A stretch of DNA of 61,809 bases from an uncultured Rhizobium sp. (GCA_945952315.1 CAMFIE010000024.1:1-61809), one strand, 5' to 3'. Numbered from the stretch's first letter, positions 52,775-61,360 are shown. The notes: generated by a model from the sequence alone, not told the origin. Translations and numbers: made by a program.

Positions 52775-54019
52775 ATGCTGGAGCATCACATCACCACGCC
52801 GTTTGGCGGGGGGCGGTTTTCTGCGCGCCAGGCGCTGACCCAGAAGGCGGTTGCCGAGCGGCAGGCGCGGCTGAAAGCGGGCGAAGGCGGCAACGAGACC
52901 GGCCGGGCCGACAAATGGGCGCTGATCGAGGCGCTGACGGAGGCGCGCTTTCACTACGGCCTGAATGACCGGGCGATTGCGGTGCTTGAGGCGCTTCTTT
53001 CCTTCGTGCCGGGGCGGGAGGTGGATGGGGCCGAACCGGTGATGGTGTTTCCTTCCAACCGGGCGCTTTCGGCGCGGCTGTGCGGCATGTCTGCCCCCAC
53101 CCTTCGCCGTCACCTCGCCGTTCTGGCCGAACAGGGCTTTCTCATTCGCCGCGACAGCCCGAATGGCAAGCGCTACCGGGTGAAGGCCGGGCCGGGCGAG
53201 ACCGCGGAAATCTATGGTTTCGATCTGGCGCCGCTGGCGCTGAAGGCGGATGAAATCCTCGACCGGGCGGAAAAGGCCCGGGCCCTCTACCGGCAGGAGC
53301 GGGCTTTGCGCAGCCAGATCACGCTGGAGCAGCGCGATATCGGCCGCATTCTTGCAACCGCGCTGGAAGAACGCCGCCCCGGCCCGTGGGAAGAGCTCGC
53401 AAGCCGCTTTGCCAGCTTCACGCTGCGCATTCGAAAGCAGGATGCGAGAGCCGATCTCGAAGCGCGGCTGGAAGGCCTCGTGGCTTTGCGGGCAGAGGTG
53501 GAAAGTGCTTACCTTTCAACGCTTTCAGAACAGGAAATGAGCACCAGTGACGGCGAATTCGAGCGCCATAATCAGAATTCAAATACAGATACTTCCTTTG
53601 AACTAAGCGGCAATGAGTTGGAAGAGAGGGAAAAATCCGGTCTCGACAACGCAAAGCCGGACAGAAGGCCGGAAGAGACCGAAGCGCCCGAGAGAAAATC
53701 CATGCCCGTCCGGCTGGAGCGGATTCTGAAGGCCTGCCCTACCCTGTCCGATTATGCGCCGGACGGGCAGGTTCGCGGCCTTGCCGATTTCTTCGGCGTC
53801 ACCCGGCTGGTGCGCTCGATGCTCGGCATTTCTCCGGATGCCTGGGCGAAGGCCGAGGCGGTTCTCGGTCGCGAACAGGCGGCCAGCGTGGTTGCGATGA
53901 TGCTGGAACGGGCGGAAGAGATCCGCTCGCCCGGCGGCTATCTGCGCAGCCTCACCGCCAAGGCGGAAAAGGGCCAGTTCTCGATCCTGCCGATGCTGAA
54001 GGCGCTGGAGCAAGGTTGA
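52775..54019 (+). CDS. repC: Replication initiator RepC
   Basis: 414 residues, the normal length. It starts MLEHHITTPFGGGRFSARQ; a winged-helix domain follows (FPSNRALSARLCGMSAPTLRRHLAVL). It binds the origin inside its own gene and recruits the replisome. GAGAGGA precedes the ATG. Its TGA stop (54017-54019) falls within parS site 4. Between about residues 245 and 290 the coding sequence becomes AT-rich and low-complexity, the expected origin location. Confidence 0.93.
   Translation: MLEHHITTPFGGGRFSARQALTQKAVAERQARLKAGEGGNETGRADKWALIEALTEARFHYGLNDRAIAVLEALLSFVPGREVDGAEPVMVFPSNRALSARLCGMSAPTLRRHLAVLAEQGFLIRRDSPNGKRYRVKAGPGETAEIYGFDLAPLALKADEILDRAEKARALYRQERALRSQITLEQRDIGRILATALEERRPGPWEELASRFASFTLRIRKQDARADLEARLEGLVALRAEVESAYLSTLSEQEMSTSDGEFERHNQNSNTDTSFELSGNELEEREKSGLDNAKPDRRPEETEAPERKSMPVRLERILKACPTLSDYAPDGQVRGLADFFGVTRLVRSMLGISPDAWAKAEAVLGREQAASVVAMMLERAEEIRSPGGYLRSLTAKAEKGQFSILPMLKALEQG
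53510..53640. other. Probable oriV within repC
   Basis: The stretch around 53565-53615 (ATAATCAGAATTC, AAATACAGATACTTCC, TTTGAACTAAG) is the most AT-rich part of the repABC region, in the middle of repC. In repABC plasmids the replication origin lies in this AT-rich segment. No iterons are obvious to the eye. Confidence 0.6.
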
Positions 54020-54030
54020 CAGCTGTCAAC
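54015..54030. promoter_or_regulatory. parS: parS centromere site 4
   Basis: GTTGACAGCTGTCAAC, identical to site 1, overlapping the repC stop codon. Together with the flagellin 3' half it shows that before transposon insertion the four sites lay within about 6.3 kb: 54015, then (across the transposon) 1041, 2707 and 5289. Confidence 0.87.
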
Positions 54031-54054
54031 CACCCTGCCCTGCCCGCTCTGTTC

Positions 54055-54477
54055 TCAGTTGCGGAACAGCTGCAGGATGTTGCGGTGATCGGCGTTTGCG
54101 ATCTGCAGCGCCATGGTCGCCAGCTGGGTTTTCATCTCGGCGGCCTTCATCCGGGCGCTGTCTTCGTTCATGTCGGCATCCACCAGCCGGCCGATGCCCT
54201 TTTCCATCCGCGCGTGATGGTCATAGGTGAAGTCGAGCTGGGTGGAGATCGAGGTGTGCAGCGCGCCCAGCGTGGCAAAGCCTTCCCGGGCGGCGCTGCG
54301 GATCTGGTCGAGAATGTCCAGGCCCGCTTCGGCAAAGCTCACATGATAGGGCTCGCCGGTGGAATCCTTCAGCAGCATCGGCCTGCCATAGCCGCTCGGC
54401 CCGTATTCGTAATAGAGCCTGCGACCATTCACCAGCCCGCCGTGATCCTGATAGGCCTTGGAGATCAGCCCCTTGTT
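54055..54477 (-). pseudogene. Flagellin, 3' (C-terminal) half, separated by transposon
   Basis: Codons run from the target duplication as NKGLISKAYQDHGGLV and end in NADHRNILQLFRN with TGA at 54055-54057. The closing region, DSARMKAAEMKTQLATMALQ, is the typical flagellin C-terminal D0/D1 helix. No start codon of its own is credible at 54477 because the frame opens inside the duplication; an internal GTG or TTG could give a useless fragment. The N-terminal half is at 19-603. Confidence 0.92.
54473..54477. other. Target-site duplication TTGTT (left side)
   Basis: Five bases just before the left inverted repeat, identical to 56-60. They confirm a single Tn3-family insertion event in the flagellin gene and the true junction of the two gene halves. 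Confidence 0.93.
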
Positions 54478-54515
54478 GGGGTCAGAACAAGAGCTGCTCG
54501 AAATCGTACGCTAAG
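54478..54515 (+). repeat. Left terminal inverted repeat (38 bp, extended to 57)
   Basis: Identical in inverted form to 61254-61291 and 18-55. Beyond 38 bp, 54519-54534 (GAACGGAGCGGGAACG) still matches the complement of 61235-61250; only 54516-54518 differ. TnpA binds here. Confidence 0.95.
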
Positions 54516-54951
54516 CTTGAACGGAGCGGGAACGCTTGATTGACCGCATTTCAAAAAGGGCATCTATGACCGGACATTCTGGAACCTGATCGCCGGTGCA
54601 TTGCGCCGCCATATTCGACATGGCCCGCTCCAGACGCCGCAGATCGGCGATTTTCTGACGGATATCTTTCAAATGTTCGATGGTGAGCGCATGGACCTCC
54701 CGGCAGGTGTAGGTATGCCCATCGACCAGGCGAAGCAGGCCGCGCAACTCGTCCAGGCTGAAGCCGAGTTCACGGCCGCGCCGCACGAAATGCAGCCGCC
54801 TTGCGTGTTCAGTTGTGTAGATACGATAACCCGCTGCGCTGCGGGCGGGCTTCGGCATGACGCCGATTTTCTCGTAATAGCGGATCGTCTCTATGTTGAC
54901 GCCGCTGCGCTCGGACAGCACGCCGATCGAAAATTCATCATTCTGTGTCAT
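54511..54951 (-). CDS. merR: Mercury-responsive regulator MerR
   Basis: 146 residues from ATG 54951 (MTQNDEFSIG); a longer frame starts inside the operator. Winged helix-turn-helix IGVLSERSGVNIETIRYYEK, long dimer helix, and the three Hg(II)-binding cysteines Cys83 (TCREV), Cys118 (QCTG) and Cys126 (ECPVI) are all present. It binds the mer operator at 54987-55017, bending it to repress, and untwists it with Hg(II) to activate merTPFA. Its stop is within the left inverted repeat. Confidence 0.93.
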   Translation of the reverse strand: MTQNDEFSIGVLSERSGVNIETIRYYEKIGVMPKPARSAAGYRIYTTEHARRLHFVRRGRELGFSLDELRGLLRLVDGHTYTCREVHALTIEHLKDIRQKIADLRRLERAMSNMAAQCTGDQVPECPVIDALFEMRSIKRSRSVQA

Positions 54952-54986
54952 CACATAGCTCGCACAAATCCGTGAAAATTTCTCGC

Positions 54987-55017
54987 TTGACCCTGTAGTC
55001 GCTACAGGCACTAGGGT
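54987..55017 (+). promoter_or_regulatory. mer operator-promoter (MerR type, 19-bp spacer)
   Basis: -35 TTGACC (54987-54992) and -10 TAGGGT (55012-55017) with an unusually long 19-bp spacer, the hallmark of MerR control. The dyad CCTGTAG-TCG-CTACAGG (54992-55008) lies between them, where MerR binds. It drives merTPFA; the divergent merR promoter overlaps it. Confidence 0.9.
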
Positions 55018-55049
55018 CACGATAGATCAATTGCGGGAGCATGTGAACG

Positions 55050-55463
55050 ATGAAGCAGGATGAAACACGGACGCTGGCAAATACAGTCACAGAGCCAGCC
55101 GAAAAGGGTTTTGATCGGGCAGCATTGCTGTCGGTCGGCGGCATCGTTGCGGCACTGGGCGCAGCAACCTGTTGCGTGCTGCCCTTTGCCTTGTTCTTCG
55201 CTGGCATCAGCGGCGCGTGGATCGGCAATTTGACCGCGTTCGAACCCTACCAGCCTGTGTTTATCACGATCGCGCTCGCCTGCCTCGGCTACGGTTTCTA
55301 TCTCGTCTATCGCAGGCCGAAGGCGGCTGAATGCGCCGAGGGTTCCTACTGCGCGCGTCCATCATCCCATCGGAACGCCAAGATCGGCCTTTGGGTCGCA
55401 ACTGTCTTGATCATTATCGCCGTGGGCTTTCCCTACGCCGCCCGCCTTGTCCTCGATGCTTAA
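55050..55463 (+). CDS. merT: Mercuric ion transporter MerT
   Basis: 137 residues with three to four membrane helices. A vicinal cysteine pair (Cys41-Cys42, ATCCVLPF) lies in the first helix and a second cysteine pair in the cytoplasmic loop (ECAEGSYC). It takes Hg(II) from MerP and brings it into the cytoplasm for MerA. The N-terminal 22 residues before the first helix are longer than in classical MerT. It is the first gene of the mer operon. Confidence 0.9.
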   Translation: MKQDETRTLANTVTEPAEKGFDRAALLSVGGIVAALGAATCCVLPFALFFAGISGAWIGNLTAFEPYQPVFITIALACLGYGFYLVYRRPKAAECAEGSYCARPSSHRNAKIGLWVATVLIIIAVGFPYAARLVLDA

Positions 55464-55479
55464 TCCCAAGGAGAATCTC

Positions 55480-55767
55480 ATGAAAATCCTGCCCCTCATT
55501 GCCCTTACTGCGTCCCTGCTGACGGGTGGTCACGCTTTTGCCGCCGAGCAGACCGTAACCTTGAATGTTGCCAATGCCACCTGCGAACTCTGCGGCCCGA
55601 TTGTGAAGCGGGCACTCAGCAACGTTCCAGGCGTGCTCGATGTTGATGTATCGGAGGCGACCGGCGCGGCGATCGCGAAGGTGCGCTTTGACGACAGCCA
55701 GACGAATGTCGCCGCGCTGATCACCGCAACCACCAATGCTGGCTATCCGTCCGGCGTTTCGCAGTAA
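55480..55767 (+). CDS. merP: Periplasmic mercury-binding protein MerP
   Basis: 95 residues from ATG 55480 (AAGGAGA before it). Signal peptide to about residue 21 (ending HAFAAEQ), then a ferredoxin-like HMA domain with ATCELC, the Cys-x-x-Cys site. Classical MerP has GMTCxxC; the variant NATCELC is common in alphaproteobacterial mer operons. It hands Hg(II) to MerT or MerF. 16 bp after merT. Confidence 0.9.
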   Translation: MKILPLIALTASLLTGGHAFAAEQTVTLNVANATCELCGPIVKRALSNVPGVLDVDVSEATGAAIAKVRFDDSQTNVAALITATTNAGYPSGVSQ

Positions 55768-55778
55768 GGAGGTTCAGC

Positions 55779-56036
55779 ATGACAGATGGAAAGTTCATCG
55801 GCCTTGGCGAAGTCGGGTTTCTCGCCGTCATCTGTTGCGCCGCGCCATTTCTTTTGGTCGCCGCTGGCTCTTTTGGCTTTTCCGCATGGTTCGCAGCGGC
55901 CGGCTATGTGCTGATCCCGATCGCTCTCGCCGCGATTGGGGCGTCCGCACTTTATCTTTACCGGCGTCGGCGTTCCGCCTCATCAGCGGATGCCAATTGC
56001 TGCTCGATGAATAACAAGACAACAAAGGTGAATTGA
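55779..56036 (+). CDS. merF: Mercury transporter MerF
   Basis: 85 residues with two helices. A Cys pair in AVICCAAPFLL (first helix) and a second pair near the C-terminus (ANCCSMN) match MerF, the small alternative Hg(II) importer. It follows merP by 11 bp and its stop is immediately followed by merA's ATG. Confidence 0.87.
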   Translation: MTDGKFIGLGEVGFLAVICCAAPFLLVAAGSFGFSAWFAAAGYVLIPIALAAIGASALYLYRRRRSASSADANCCSMNNKTTKVN

Positions 56037-57479
56037 ATGTGTGAAGCTTGCGACGTTCCAACTTCCAACAAAGGCAACGGCCGTTATGATCTTGTGGTCG
56101 TCGGAGCTGGCTCGGCCGGTTTCTCCGCCGCGATCACGGCCGCCGAACTAGGCGCCCAAGTGGCTCTTGTCGGGCATGGCACGATCGGCGGTACATGCGT
56201 CAACATCGGCTGCGTGCCCTCGAAAGCCCTGATCCGGGCCACGGAGGCTGTACGTCACGCCAACGATGCGGCTGCCCGGTTTGATGGGATCGAAAGCGGC
56301 GCGCGCGTGGTTGATTGGGCCGCTCAGATCGCCCAGAAAGACGCTTTGGTTGCCGGTCTGCGACAGGCGAAATACGCTGATCTGCTGCCGGAGTACAACA
56401 ATGTGGTCTACCACGAAGGTCCGGCCCGCCTCGTTGACGGCGGTGTCCAGGTCGCGGGCCAGCACATCGGCTCCGAGCGAATTATCATCACCACCGGTGC
56501 GCGTCCGGCGTTGCCGGGGATTCCGGGGATCGCTGACGTATCGCCGCTCGACAGCACGACAGCGCTCGCCCTGACCGAGCTGCCACGCTCGATGATAGTG
56601 CTTGGCGGCGGCTACATCGGCGTGGAGCTTGCCCAGACTTTCGCACGGGCCGGTGTCGAAGTGACACTCGTGTTCCGCAGCCGGCTTCTGCCGGAGGCTG
56701 AACCCGAAATCGGCGCTGCGCTTGCCACCTATCTGGCCGATGAGGGGATTAAAATCGTCAGCGGCATTACCTACGAGTCCGCCCGCAAGACCGATGATGG
56801 TGGTGTTGCCCTCGCCATCGCGCGGGACGGACGTCCGGAAATCTTGACTGCCGAGCGGATTCTTGTGGCGACGGGACGCCGCTCGAACACTGAAGCCCTT
56901 GGGCTTGCTGAAACCGGTATAGACCTGACACCGGCCGGGGCCATCATCGTTGATGATCGCATGCGCACCTCGAAGGCGGGCGTCTATGCCGCCGGCGATG
57001 TAACCGGAAAAGATCAGTTCGTCTACATGGCCGCCTATGGCGCAAAGCTCGCCGCCAAGAACGCATTGAACGGCAACAGCCTGAGTTACGACAACACCGC
57101 AATGCCCGCCGTGGTCTTTACCGATCCGCAGGTGGCGAGCGTCGGCATGACCGAAGCGCAGGCGCGGGCTGCCGGACATTCGGTTCGCACCTCCGTCCTT
57201 TCCCTCGACAATGTGCCGCGGGCGCTGGCGGCGCGCGACACGCGCGGCCTGATCAAGCTGGTCGCCGACGGGTCAACCCGGAAACTCCTTGGCGCTCACA
57301 TCCTTGCACCAGAGGGTGCTGACAGCATTCAGACGGCAGCCTTGGCCATCCGCTGCGGCCTGACGATCGATGATCTCTCGGAGACGATCTTTCCATATCT
57401 GACGACTGTCGAAGGTTTGAAGCTTGCGGCTCAGACCTTCGACAGGGATGTGAAAAAACTGTCCTGCTGCGCGGGGTGA
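56037..57479 (+). CDS. merA: Mercuric reductase MerA
   Basis: 480 residues. FAD domain VVVGAGSAGFSAAI; redox-active Cys54 and Cys59 in GGTCVNIGCVPSK; NADPH domain VLGGGYIGVELAQTF; dimer interface with VVFTDPQVASVGMT; C-terminal Cys477-Cys478 (SCCAG) that receives Hg(II). It lacks the separate N-terminal NmerA metal-binding domain, though CEAC at residues 2-5 is a possible metal-binding remnant. It reduces Hg(II) to volatile Hg(0) in the cytoplasm. Confidence 0.95.
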   Translation: MCEACDVPTSNKGNGRYDLVVVGAGSAGFSAAITAAELGAQVALVGHGTIGGTCVNIGCVPSKALIRATEAVRHANDAAARFDGIESGARVVDWAAQIAQKDALVAGLRQAKYADLLPEYNNVVYHEGPARLVDGGVQVAGQHIGSERIIITTGARPALPGIPGIADVSPLDSTTALALTELPRSMIVLGGGYIGVELAQTFARAGVEVTLVFRSRLLPEAEPEIGAALATYLADEGIKIVSGITYESARKTDDGGVALAIARDGRPEILTAERILVATGRRSNTEALGLAETGIDLTPAGAIIVDDRMRTSKAGVYAAGDVTGKDQFVYMAAYGAKLAAKNALNGNSLSYDNTAMPAVVFTDPQVASVGMTEAQARAAGHSVRTSVLSLDNVPRALAARDTRGLIKLVADGSTRKLLGAHILAPEGADSIQTAALAIRCGLTIDDLSETIFPYLTTVEGLKLAAQTFDRDVKKLSCCAG

Positions 57480-57515
57480 GGCGAAAGGGAAACGGGTGCC
57501 TACTCAAGTCACGGC

Positions 57516-58103
57516 TTAAACGGAGCGGTCGCCCTCGATCCTGACACGCATGATGGTCTGGCGGCTGGTGTCAAATTTTCTGGCGAGTGCGGAAACGCTC
57601 ATCCCGCCCGCCAAATCCGAGAGAACATCCAATTTCTGCTTCTCATTGAGCCGAGCGGGACGGCCGAGGGTCTTGCCTTCCGACTTGGCTCGTTTGAGGC
57701 CCGACTGCGTGCGTTCGATCAGCAGATCACGCTCGAACTGAGCGACGGCATTGATGACGCTCATCGTCATCTTCCCGGCGGAACTCGCCAGATCGACGCC
57801 GCCGAGGGCCAGACAATGGACCCGCACGCCCAGCTCCTCCAGTTTCCTGACCGTCGTACTGACATCGATCGCATCTCGGCCGAGCCGATCGAGCTTGGTG
57901 ACGATGAGCACGTCCCCGGCTTCGAGTTTATCCATCAGTCGCGAGAAACCCCGGCGCTGCGCAATGGCGACGCTGCCCGAGATGGTCTCGGTGACTATAC
58001 GGCGTGGCTCGACGTGGAAGCCGGCCGCTTCGATTTCCTGAATCTGGTTTTCGGTGGTCTGTCCGATCGTGGAGACACGGACATAGGCAAAGGTGCGTGG
58101 CAT
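57516..58103 (-). CDS. tnpR: Transposon resolvase TnpR
   Basis: 195 residues from ATG 58103. Serine recombinase: catalytic Ser in YVRVSTIGQ, LIVTKLDRLGRD, then GKMTMSVINAVAQFERDLLIERT, and a C-terminal helix-turn-helix (VSALARKFDTSRQTIMRVR). It resolves cointegrates at res (58104-58258) and represses tnpR/tnpA. It is divergent from tnpA. Confidence 0.93.
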   Translation of the reverse strand: MPRTFAYVRVSTIGQTTENQIQEIEAAGFHVEPRRIVTETISGSVAIAQRRGFSRLMDKLEAGDVLIVTKLDRLGRDAIDVSTTVRKLEELGVRVHCLALGGVDLASSAGKMTMSVINAVAQFERDLLIERTQSGLKRAKSEGKTLGRPARLNEKQKLDVLSDLAGGMSVSALARKFDTSRQTIMRVRIEGDRSV

Positions 58104-58258
58104 AAGGTTCAATTTCGTCCGAATAGGTTGTCCGAAAGGTGATGCCTGTCCACAAATAAGTCAAGATAATTTGTGGACAGGGTGATTTAGGCCTGTACGC
58201 AAACGACCGTTTCCGGACATGCCCGGAACCATCGACGCAAGTTTGTATGGAGTAAAAA
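58104..58258. other. res site (resolution site) between tnpR and tnpA
   Basis: Holds a perfect 13-bp dyad: CCTGTCCACAAAT (58145-58157) and ATTTGTGGACAGG (58169-58181), 11 bases apart. This is the kind of inverted sequence bound at resolvase subsite I. A second weaker dyad, GGACATGCCCGG, is near 58215-58227. The promoters of tnpR and tnpA must overlap this segment. Confidence 0.85.
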
Positions 58259-61234
58259 ATGGCGCGGCGGAAGTTTCTCAAAATTCAGGATCAACAGGAG
58301 CTGTTCGGCGTACCGACCGATGAGGATAGTCTGATCCGTCACTACACTCTATCTCCATCGGACCGGCTGGAGATCGAAGTCCGCAGGCGAAAACATAACC
58401 AGCTCGGCTTTGCTGTCCAGCTTTGCATGATGCGGCATCCGGGCCGGGCTCTCATGGTGCACGAAATTCCGCCGAGGGCGATGCTCAATTATATAGCCGA
58501 ACAATTGGATGCTGATCCGGAGAGTTTCCGTTCCTATGCCAGGCGGGAGGAAACTCGCCGCGAGCATATCGCGCATTTGCTTTCCTATTTTGGAAAACGA
58601 ACAGCAACAGCACAGGACCGGCGCGCCGCCTTACTATCCGCCGTCGAAACGGCGACCGCAACGGACAAGGGCCATTCTATTGCCCAAGCTATTGTCACCA
58701 CGCTGCGGGAGCGGAAGGTGTTACTTCCCGCACCTGACACAATAGAGCGGATCGGCTTTGCCGGCCGCGTAATAGCCCGCCGTCGCGCCGAGGCTGCCCT
58801 GATATCGGGCCTTTCAGCCGAAAAGCTCCAATCCCTCGATGATCTTTTGACGGTTGATCCCGAGATACGACAGACGCGATTCCATTGGCTGCGATCTGCG
58901 CCAGATGCTCCGGGAGCAACCAACCTGGTCACGCTGACCGACAGGATCGCTTTCATCCGCGCGCTCGATATCGATCCCCGACTACAAGCCCGCATCCACT
59001 CCGGTCGCTGGGAGCAGATGGTCCGGGAGGGCGATGTGACACCGGCATGGCTTGCCGCCGACTTCAACGCCAGTCGGCGGCGCGCGACGATCATCGCGCA
59101 GATCATCAAGCTTGGGCAAAAGCTCACCGACGCCGCAGTCACCATGTTCATCAAGCTGATCGGCAGGCTGTTTTCGCAGGCGAATAACCGCAAGAAGCAG
59201 CGCCATGTGAACACCCGGATGGAGACGGCTAAGGCACTACGGCTGTTTCTCGACACGATATCGGCTCTTCAGTGCGCCAATGACAATGATGAAGATGCAA
59301 TTGAAACGCTCGACCGCCACGTCGGCTGGCATCGCTTGGTGCAGGCAAAGCCGACGCTTGCGGCGATGGTGGAAGACAATGACGCCTCACCCTTGCTTAT
59401 TGCAGCTGAGCAATATGCCAATGTTCGCAATTATGCAGGCCGGTTCCTCCTGACCTTCACATTCCATTCAAGTCGTCGGTATGATCCTTTGCTGGCAGCG
59501 ATCGAAACACTCAGATCCCTTTACGCGGAAGGAAGGCGCGTGCTTCCCGAACGTGTCCCGATCGCTCATCTCGGCGCGGCGGAGCGTAAACTGATCTTCG
59601 GGCAGGCAAAGGCCGATCGCCGTCTCTATGAGATTGCAACACTGGCAGCGTTGCGCGAGCGGCTTCGTTCGGCCGACATCTGGGTCGAAGGCAGCAGGGC
59701 GTTCCGGCCGATAAATGAAAATTTCATGCCCCGCCCTACTTTTACCAAGCTGAAGGAAACTGACCAGCTTGGGCTCGGTGTGCAGCGCGACGGGGTGGCT
59801 TGGCTCACCGAAATGCAACAATTGCTGGACTTCAATCTGAAACGTCTCGCCCATCGCGCCCGCAACGGCAAACTTGAAGGCGTCCGTCTCGATGCCGGAA
59901 CCCTGATTGTAACACCGCTGGCGAGCGAAGTGCCCGCTGCAGCCGATGAACTAAATATCGAACTCAGCGAAATGTATCCGCTTGTCGAAGTGCCGGATCT
60001 CTTAAGAGACGTGCATGAGTGGACCGGCTTTGCCGACCAGTTCACCCATGTTCGAACGGGCGATTCACCGCAAAACATTCCGGCCATGCTCGCCGGCACG
60101 CTCGCGGACGCCACCAATCTTGGCCCGAAACGTATGGCCGGAGCCTCCAAGGGGATCAGCGCCCATCAGATCGGATGGATGCGCATGTTCCATGCCCGCA
60201 CGGAAACCTATCGCGCAGCGCAGGCATGTGTGACCGACGCCCATGCGCGTCATCCCCACGCCCAGCTCTGGGGAACAGGGACGACCGCATCATCTGATGG
60301 TCAGTTCTTCCGGGCCAGTGATCGTGCCGCCAAACGCGGTGATATCAACCTGCATTATGGCAGCGAGCCAGGCTCGAAATTTTACAGCCACCTTTCCGAT
60401 CAGTACGGCTATTTCAGCATTCTGCCGATCAGCCCGACCGAGAGCGAGGCAGCCTATGTTCTCGACGGCCTGTTCGACCACGACACCATCCTGGAGATCG
60501 AGGAGCACTTTACCGATACCGGAGGTGCGAGCGATCATGTATTTGCCCTCTTCACTCTGATCGGAAAGCGTTTTGCGCCTCGGCTGCGCAATCTCAAGGA
60601 CCGGAAGTTCCATACTTTCGAAAAGGCCGACTCATATCCAGCACTGGCCAACCATATCGGCGCGCCGATCAATACCGCCCTCATTCTGGAACACTGGGAT
60701 GACCTTCTCCATCTGGCGGCATCAATCACGACACGCTCTGTTGCGCCCTCAATGATCCTCAAAAAGCTGGCGGCATCCTCGAAACCGAGCCAGTTGGCGA
60801 AAGCCCTGCGTGAGCTCGGGCGCATCGAGCGATCCCTGTTTATGATCGAATGGTATTCCAACCCGGCACTTCGCCGGCGATGTCAAGCCGGTCTTAACAA
60901 AGGAGAATCCGCCCACAAGCTCAAGCGGGCCGTTTTCTTCCATGAGCGCGGCGAAATCCGCGACCGATCGTTCGAAAGTCAGGCATTCCGTGCCTCGGGC
61001 CTCAACCTTGTCGTCAGCGCCATCGTCCACTGGAATACCGTTTATCTCAGCCGTGCCGTAGCCCATCTGCGTCAAAGTGGTCGAACTATCCCCGACATAT
61101 TGCTCAAGCATGTCTCGCCACTCAGCTGGGAGCACATAAATCTCACCGGCATCTATTCCTGGGACACCGAGCAGCAGATGCCCGAAGGCTTCAGGCCATT
61201 GCGACTTCCTGGAAGAATCCTCCGCGCTGCATGA
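58259..61234 (+). CDS. tnpA: Tn3-family transposase TnpA
   Basis: 991 residues, normal for the family. N-terminal DNA-binding region (RRKFLKIQDQQELFGVPTDE), a long helical middle, and the catalytic DDE: Asp near 680 (TASSDGQFF), Asp near 714 (HLSDQYGYF), Glu near 883 (NKGESAHKLKR). It ends one base before the extended right inverted repeat. It performs replicative transposition through a cointegrate. The start ATG follows GTATGGAGTAAAAA. Confidence 0.95.
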   Translation: MARRKFLKIQDQQELFGVPTDEDSLIRHYTLSPSDRLEIEVRRRKHNQLGFAVQLCMMRHPGRALMVHEIPPRAMLNYIAEQLDADPESFRSYARREETRREHIAHLLSYFGKRTATAQDRRAALLSAVETATATDKGHSIAQAIVTTLRERKVLLPAPDTIERIGFAGRVIARRRAEAALISGLSAEKLQSLDDLLTVDPEIRQTRFHWLRSAPDAPGATNLVTLTDRIAFIRALDIDPRLQARIHSGRWEQMVREGDVTPAWLAADFNASRRRATIIAQIIKLGQKLTDAAVTMFIKLIGRLFSQANNRKKQRHVNTRMETAKALRLFLDTISALQCANDNDEDAIETLDRHVGWHRLVQAKPTLAAMVEDNDASPLLIAAEQYANVRNYAGRFLLTFTFHSSRRYDPLLAAIETLRSLYAEGRRVLPERVPIAHLGAAERKLIFGQAKADRRLYEIATLAALRERLRSADIWVEGSRAFRPINENFMPRPTFTKLKETDQLGLGVQRDGVAWLTEMQQLLDFNLKRLAHRARNGKLEGVRLDAGTLIVTPLASEVPAAADELNIELSEMYPLVEVPDLLRDVHEWTGFADQFTHVRTGDSPQNIPAMLAGTLADATNLGPKRMAGASKGISAHQIGWMRMFHARTETYRAAQACVTDAHARHPHAQLWGTGTTASSDGQFFRASDRAAKRGDINLHYGSEPGSKFYSHLSDQYGYFSILPISPTESEAAYVLDGLFDHDTILEIEEHFTDTGGASDHVFALFTLIGKRFAPRLRNLKDRKFHTFEKADSYPALANHIGAPINTALILEHWDDLLHLAASITTRSVAPSMILKKLAASSKPSQLAKALRELGRIERSLFMIEWYSNPALRRRCQAGLNKGESAHKLKRAVFFHERGEIRDRSFESQAFRASGLNLVVSAIVHWNTVYLSRAVAHLRQSGRTIPDILLKHVSPLSWEHINLTGIYSWDTEQQMPEGFRPLRLPGRILRAA

Positions 61235-61253
61235 CGTTCCCGCTCCGTTCGGT

Positions 61254-61291
61254 CTTAGCGTACGATTTCGAGCAGCTCTTGTTCTGACCCC
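61254..61291 (-). repeat. Right terminal inverted repeat (38 bp)
   Basis: Perfect inverse complement of 54478-54515. Identical to 18-55. After it the sequence is AGTAT, which is not the TTGTT found beside the other copy, so this end adjoins a different target. Confidence 0.95.
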
Positions 61292-61358
61292 AGTATGGAA
61301 TGAACTGGCCTACCGGCGTCTCCGAAGCCAGGAGCTTGCGGGATTCAATTGCCCCCAT
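61292..61358 (-). pseudogene. virB4: virB4 5' fragment cut by the transposon
   Basis: ATG 61358 has AAGGAG 7 bases upstream and follows virB3's stop (TAGGCATG). It encodes MGAIESRKLLASETPVGQFI and PYW before running into the inverted repeat. VirB4-type ATPases begin this way and continue into a conserved P-Y-S/x-x-H-V segment, which is absent here. The frame reads on through the transposon end to a TGA near 61191. VirB4 powers conjugative or effector type IV secretion; this copy would be inactive if real. Its remainder is not in the window. Confidence 0.8.
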
Positions 61359-61360
61359 GC

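Larger units (their letters stand above)
54478..61291. mobile_element. Tn3-family mercury-resistance transposon, 6,814 bp
   Basis: Bounded by perfect 38-bp inverted repeats beginning GGGGTCAGAACAAGAG and ending ACGCTAAG (54478-54515 and 61254-61291). The complementarity goes on to 57 bp with three mismatches. Inside, in order: merR (minus), merT, merP, merF, merA, tnpR (minus), res, tnpA. tnpR and tnpA diverge, as in the Tn3 subgroup, not the Tn21 subgroup. merR's stop lies in the left repeat and tnpA's stop is at the right repeat's inner edge. The left flank has TSD TTGTT; the right flank in this window is different sequence (see 61292). Confidence 0.95.

Noticed and set aside
61191-61358. 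A single protein running from virB4 into the transposon
   Set aside because: The reading frame continues by chance through the repeat; residues after PYW are not VirB4-like.
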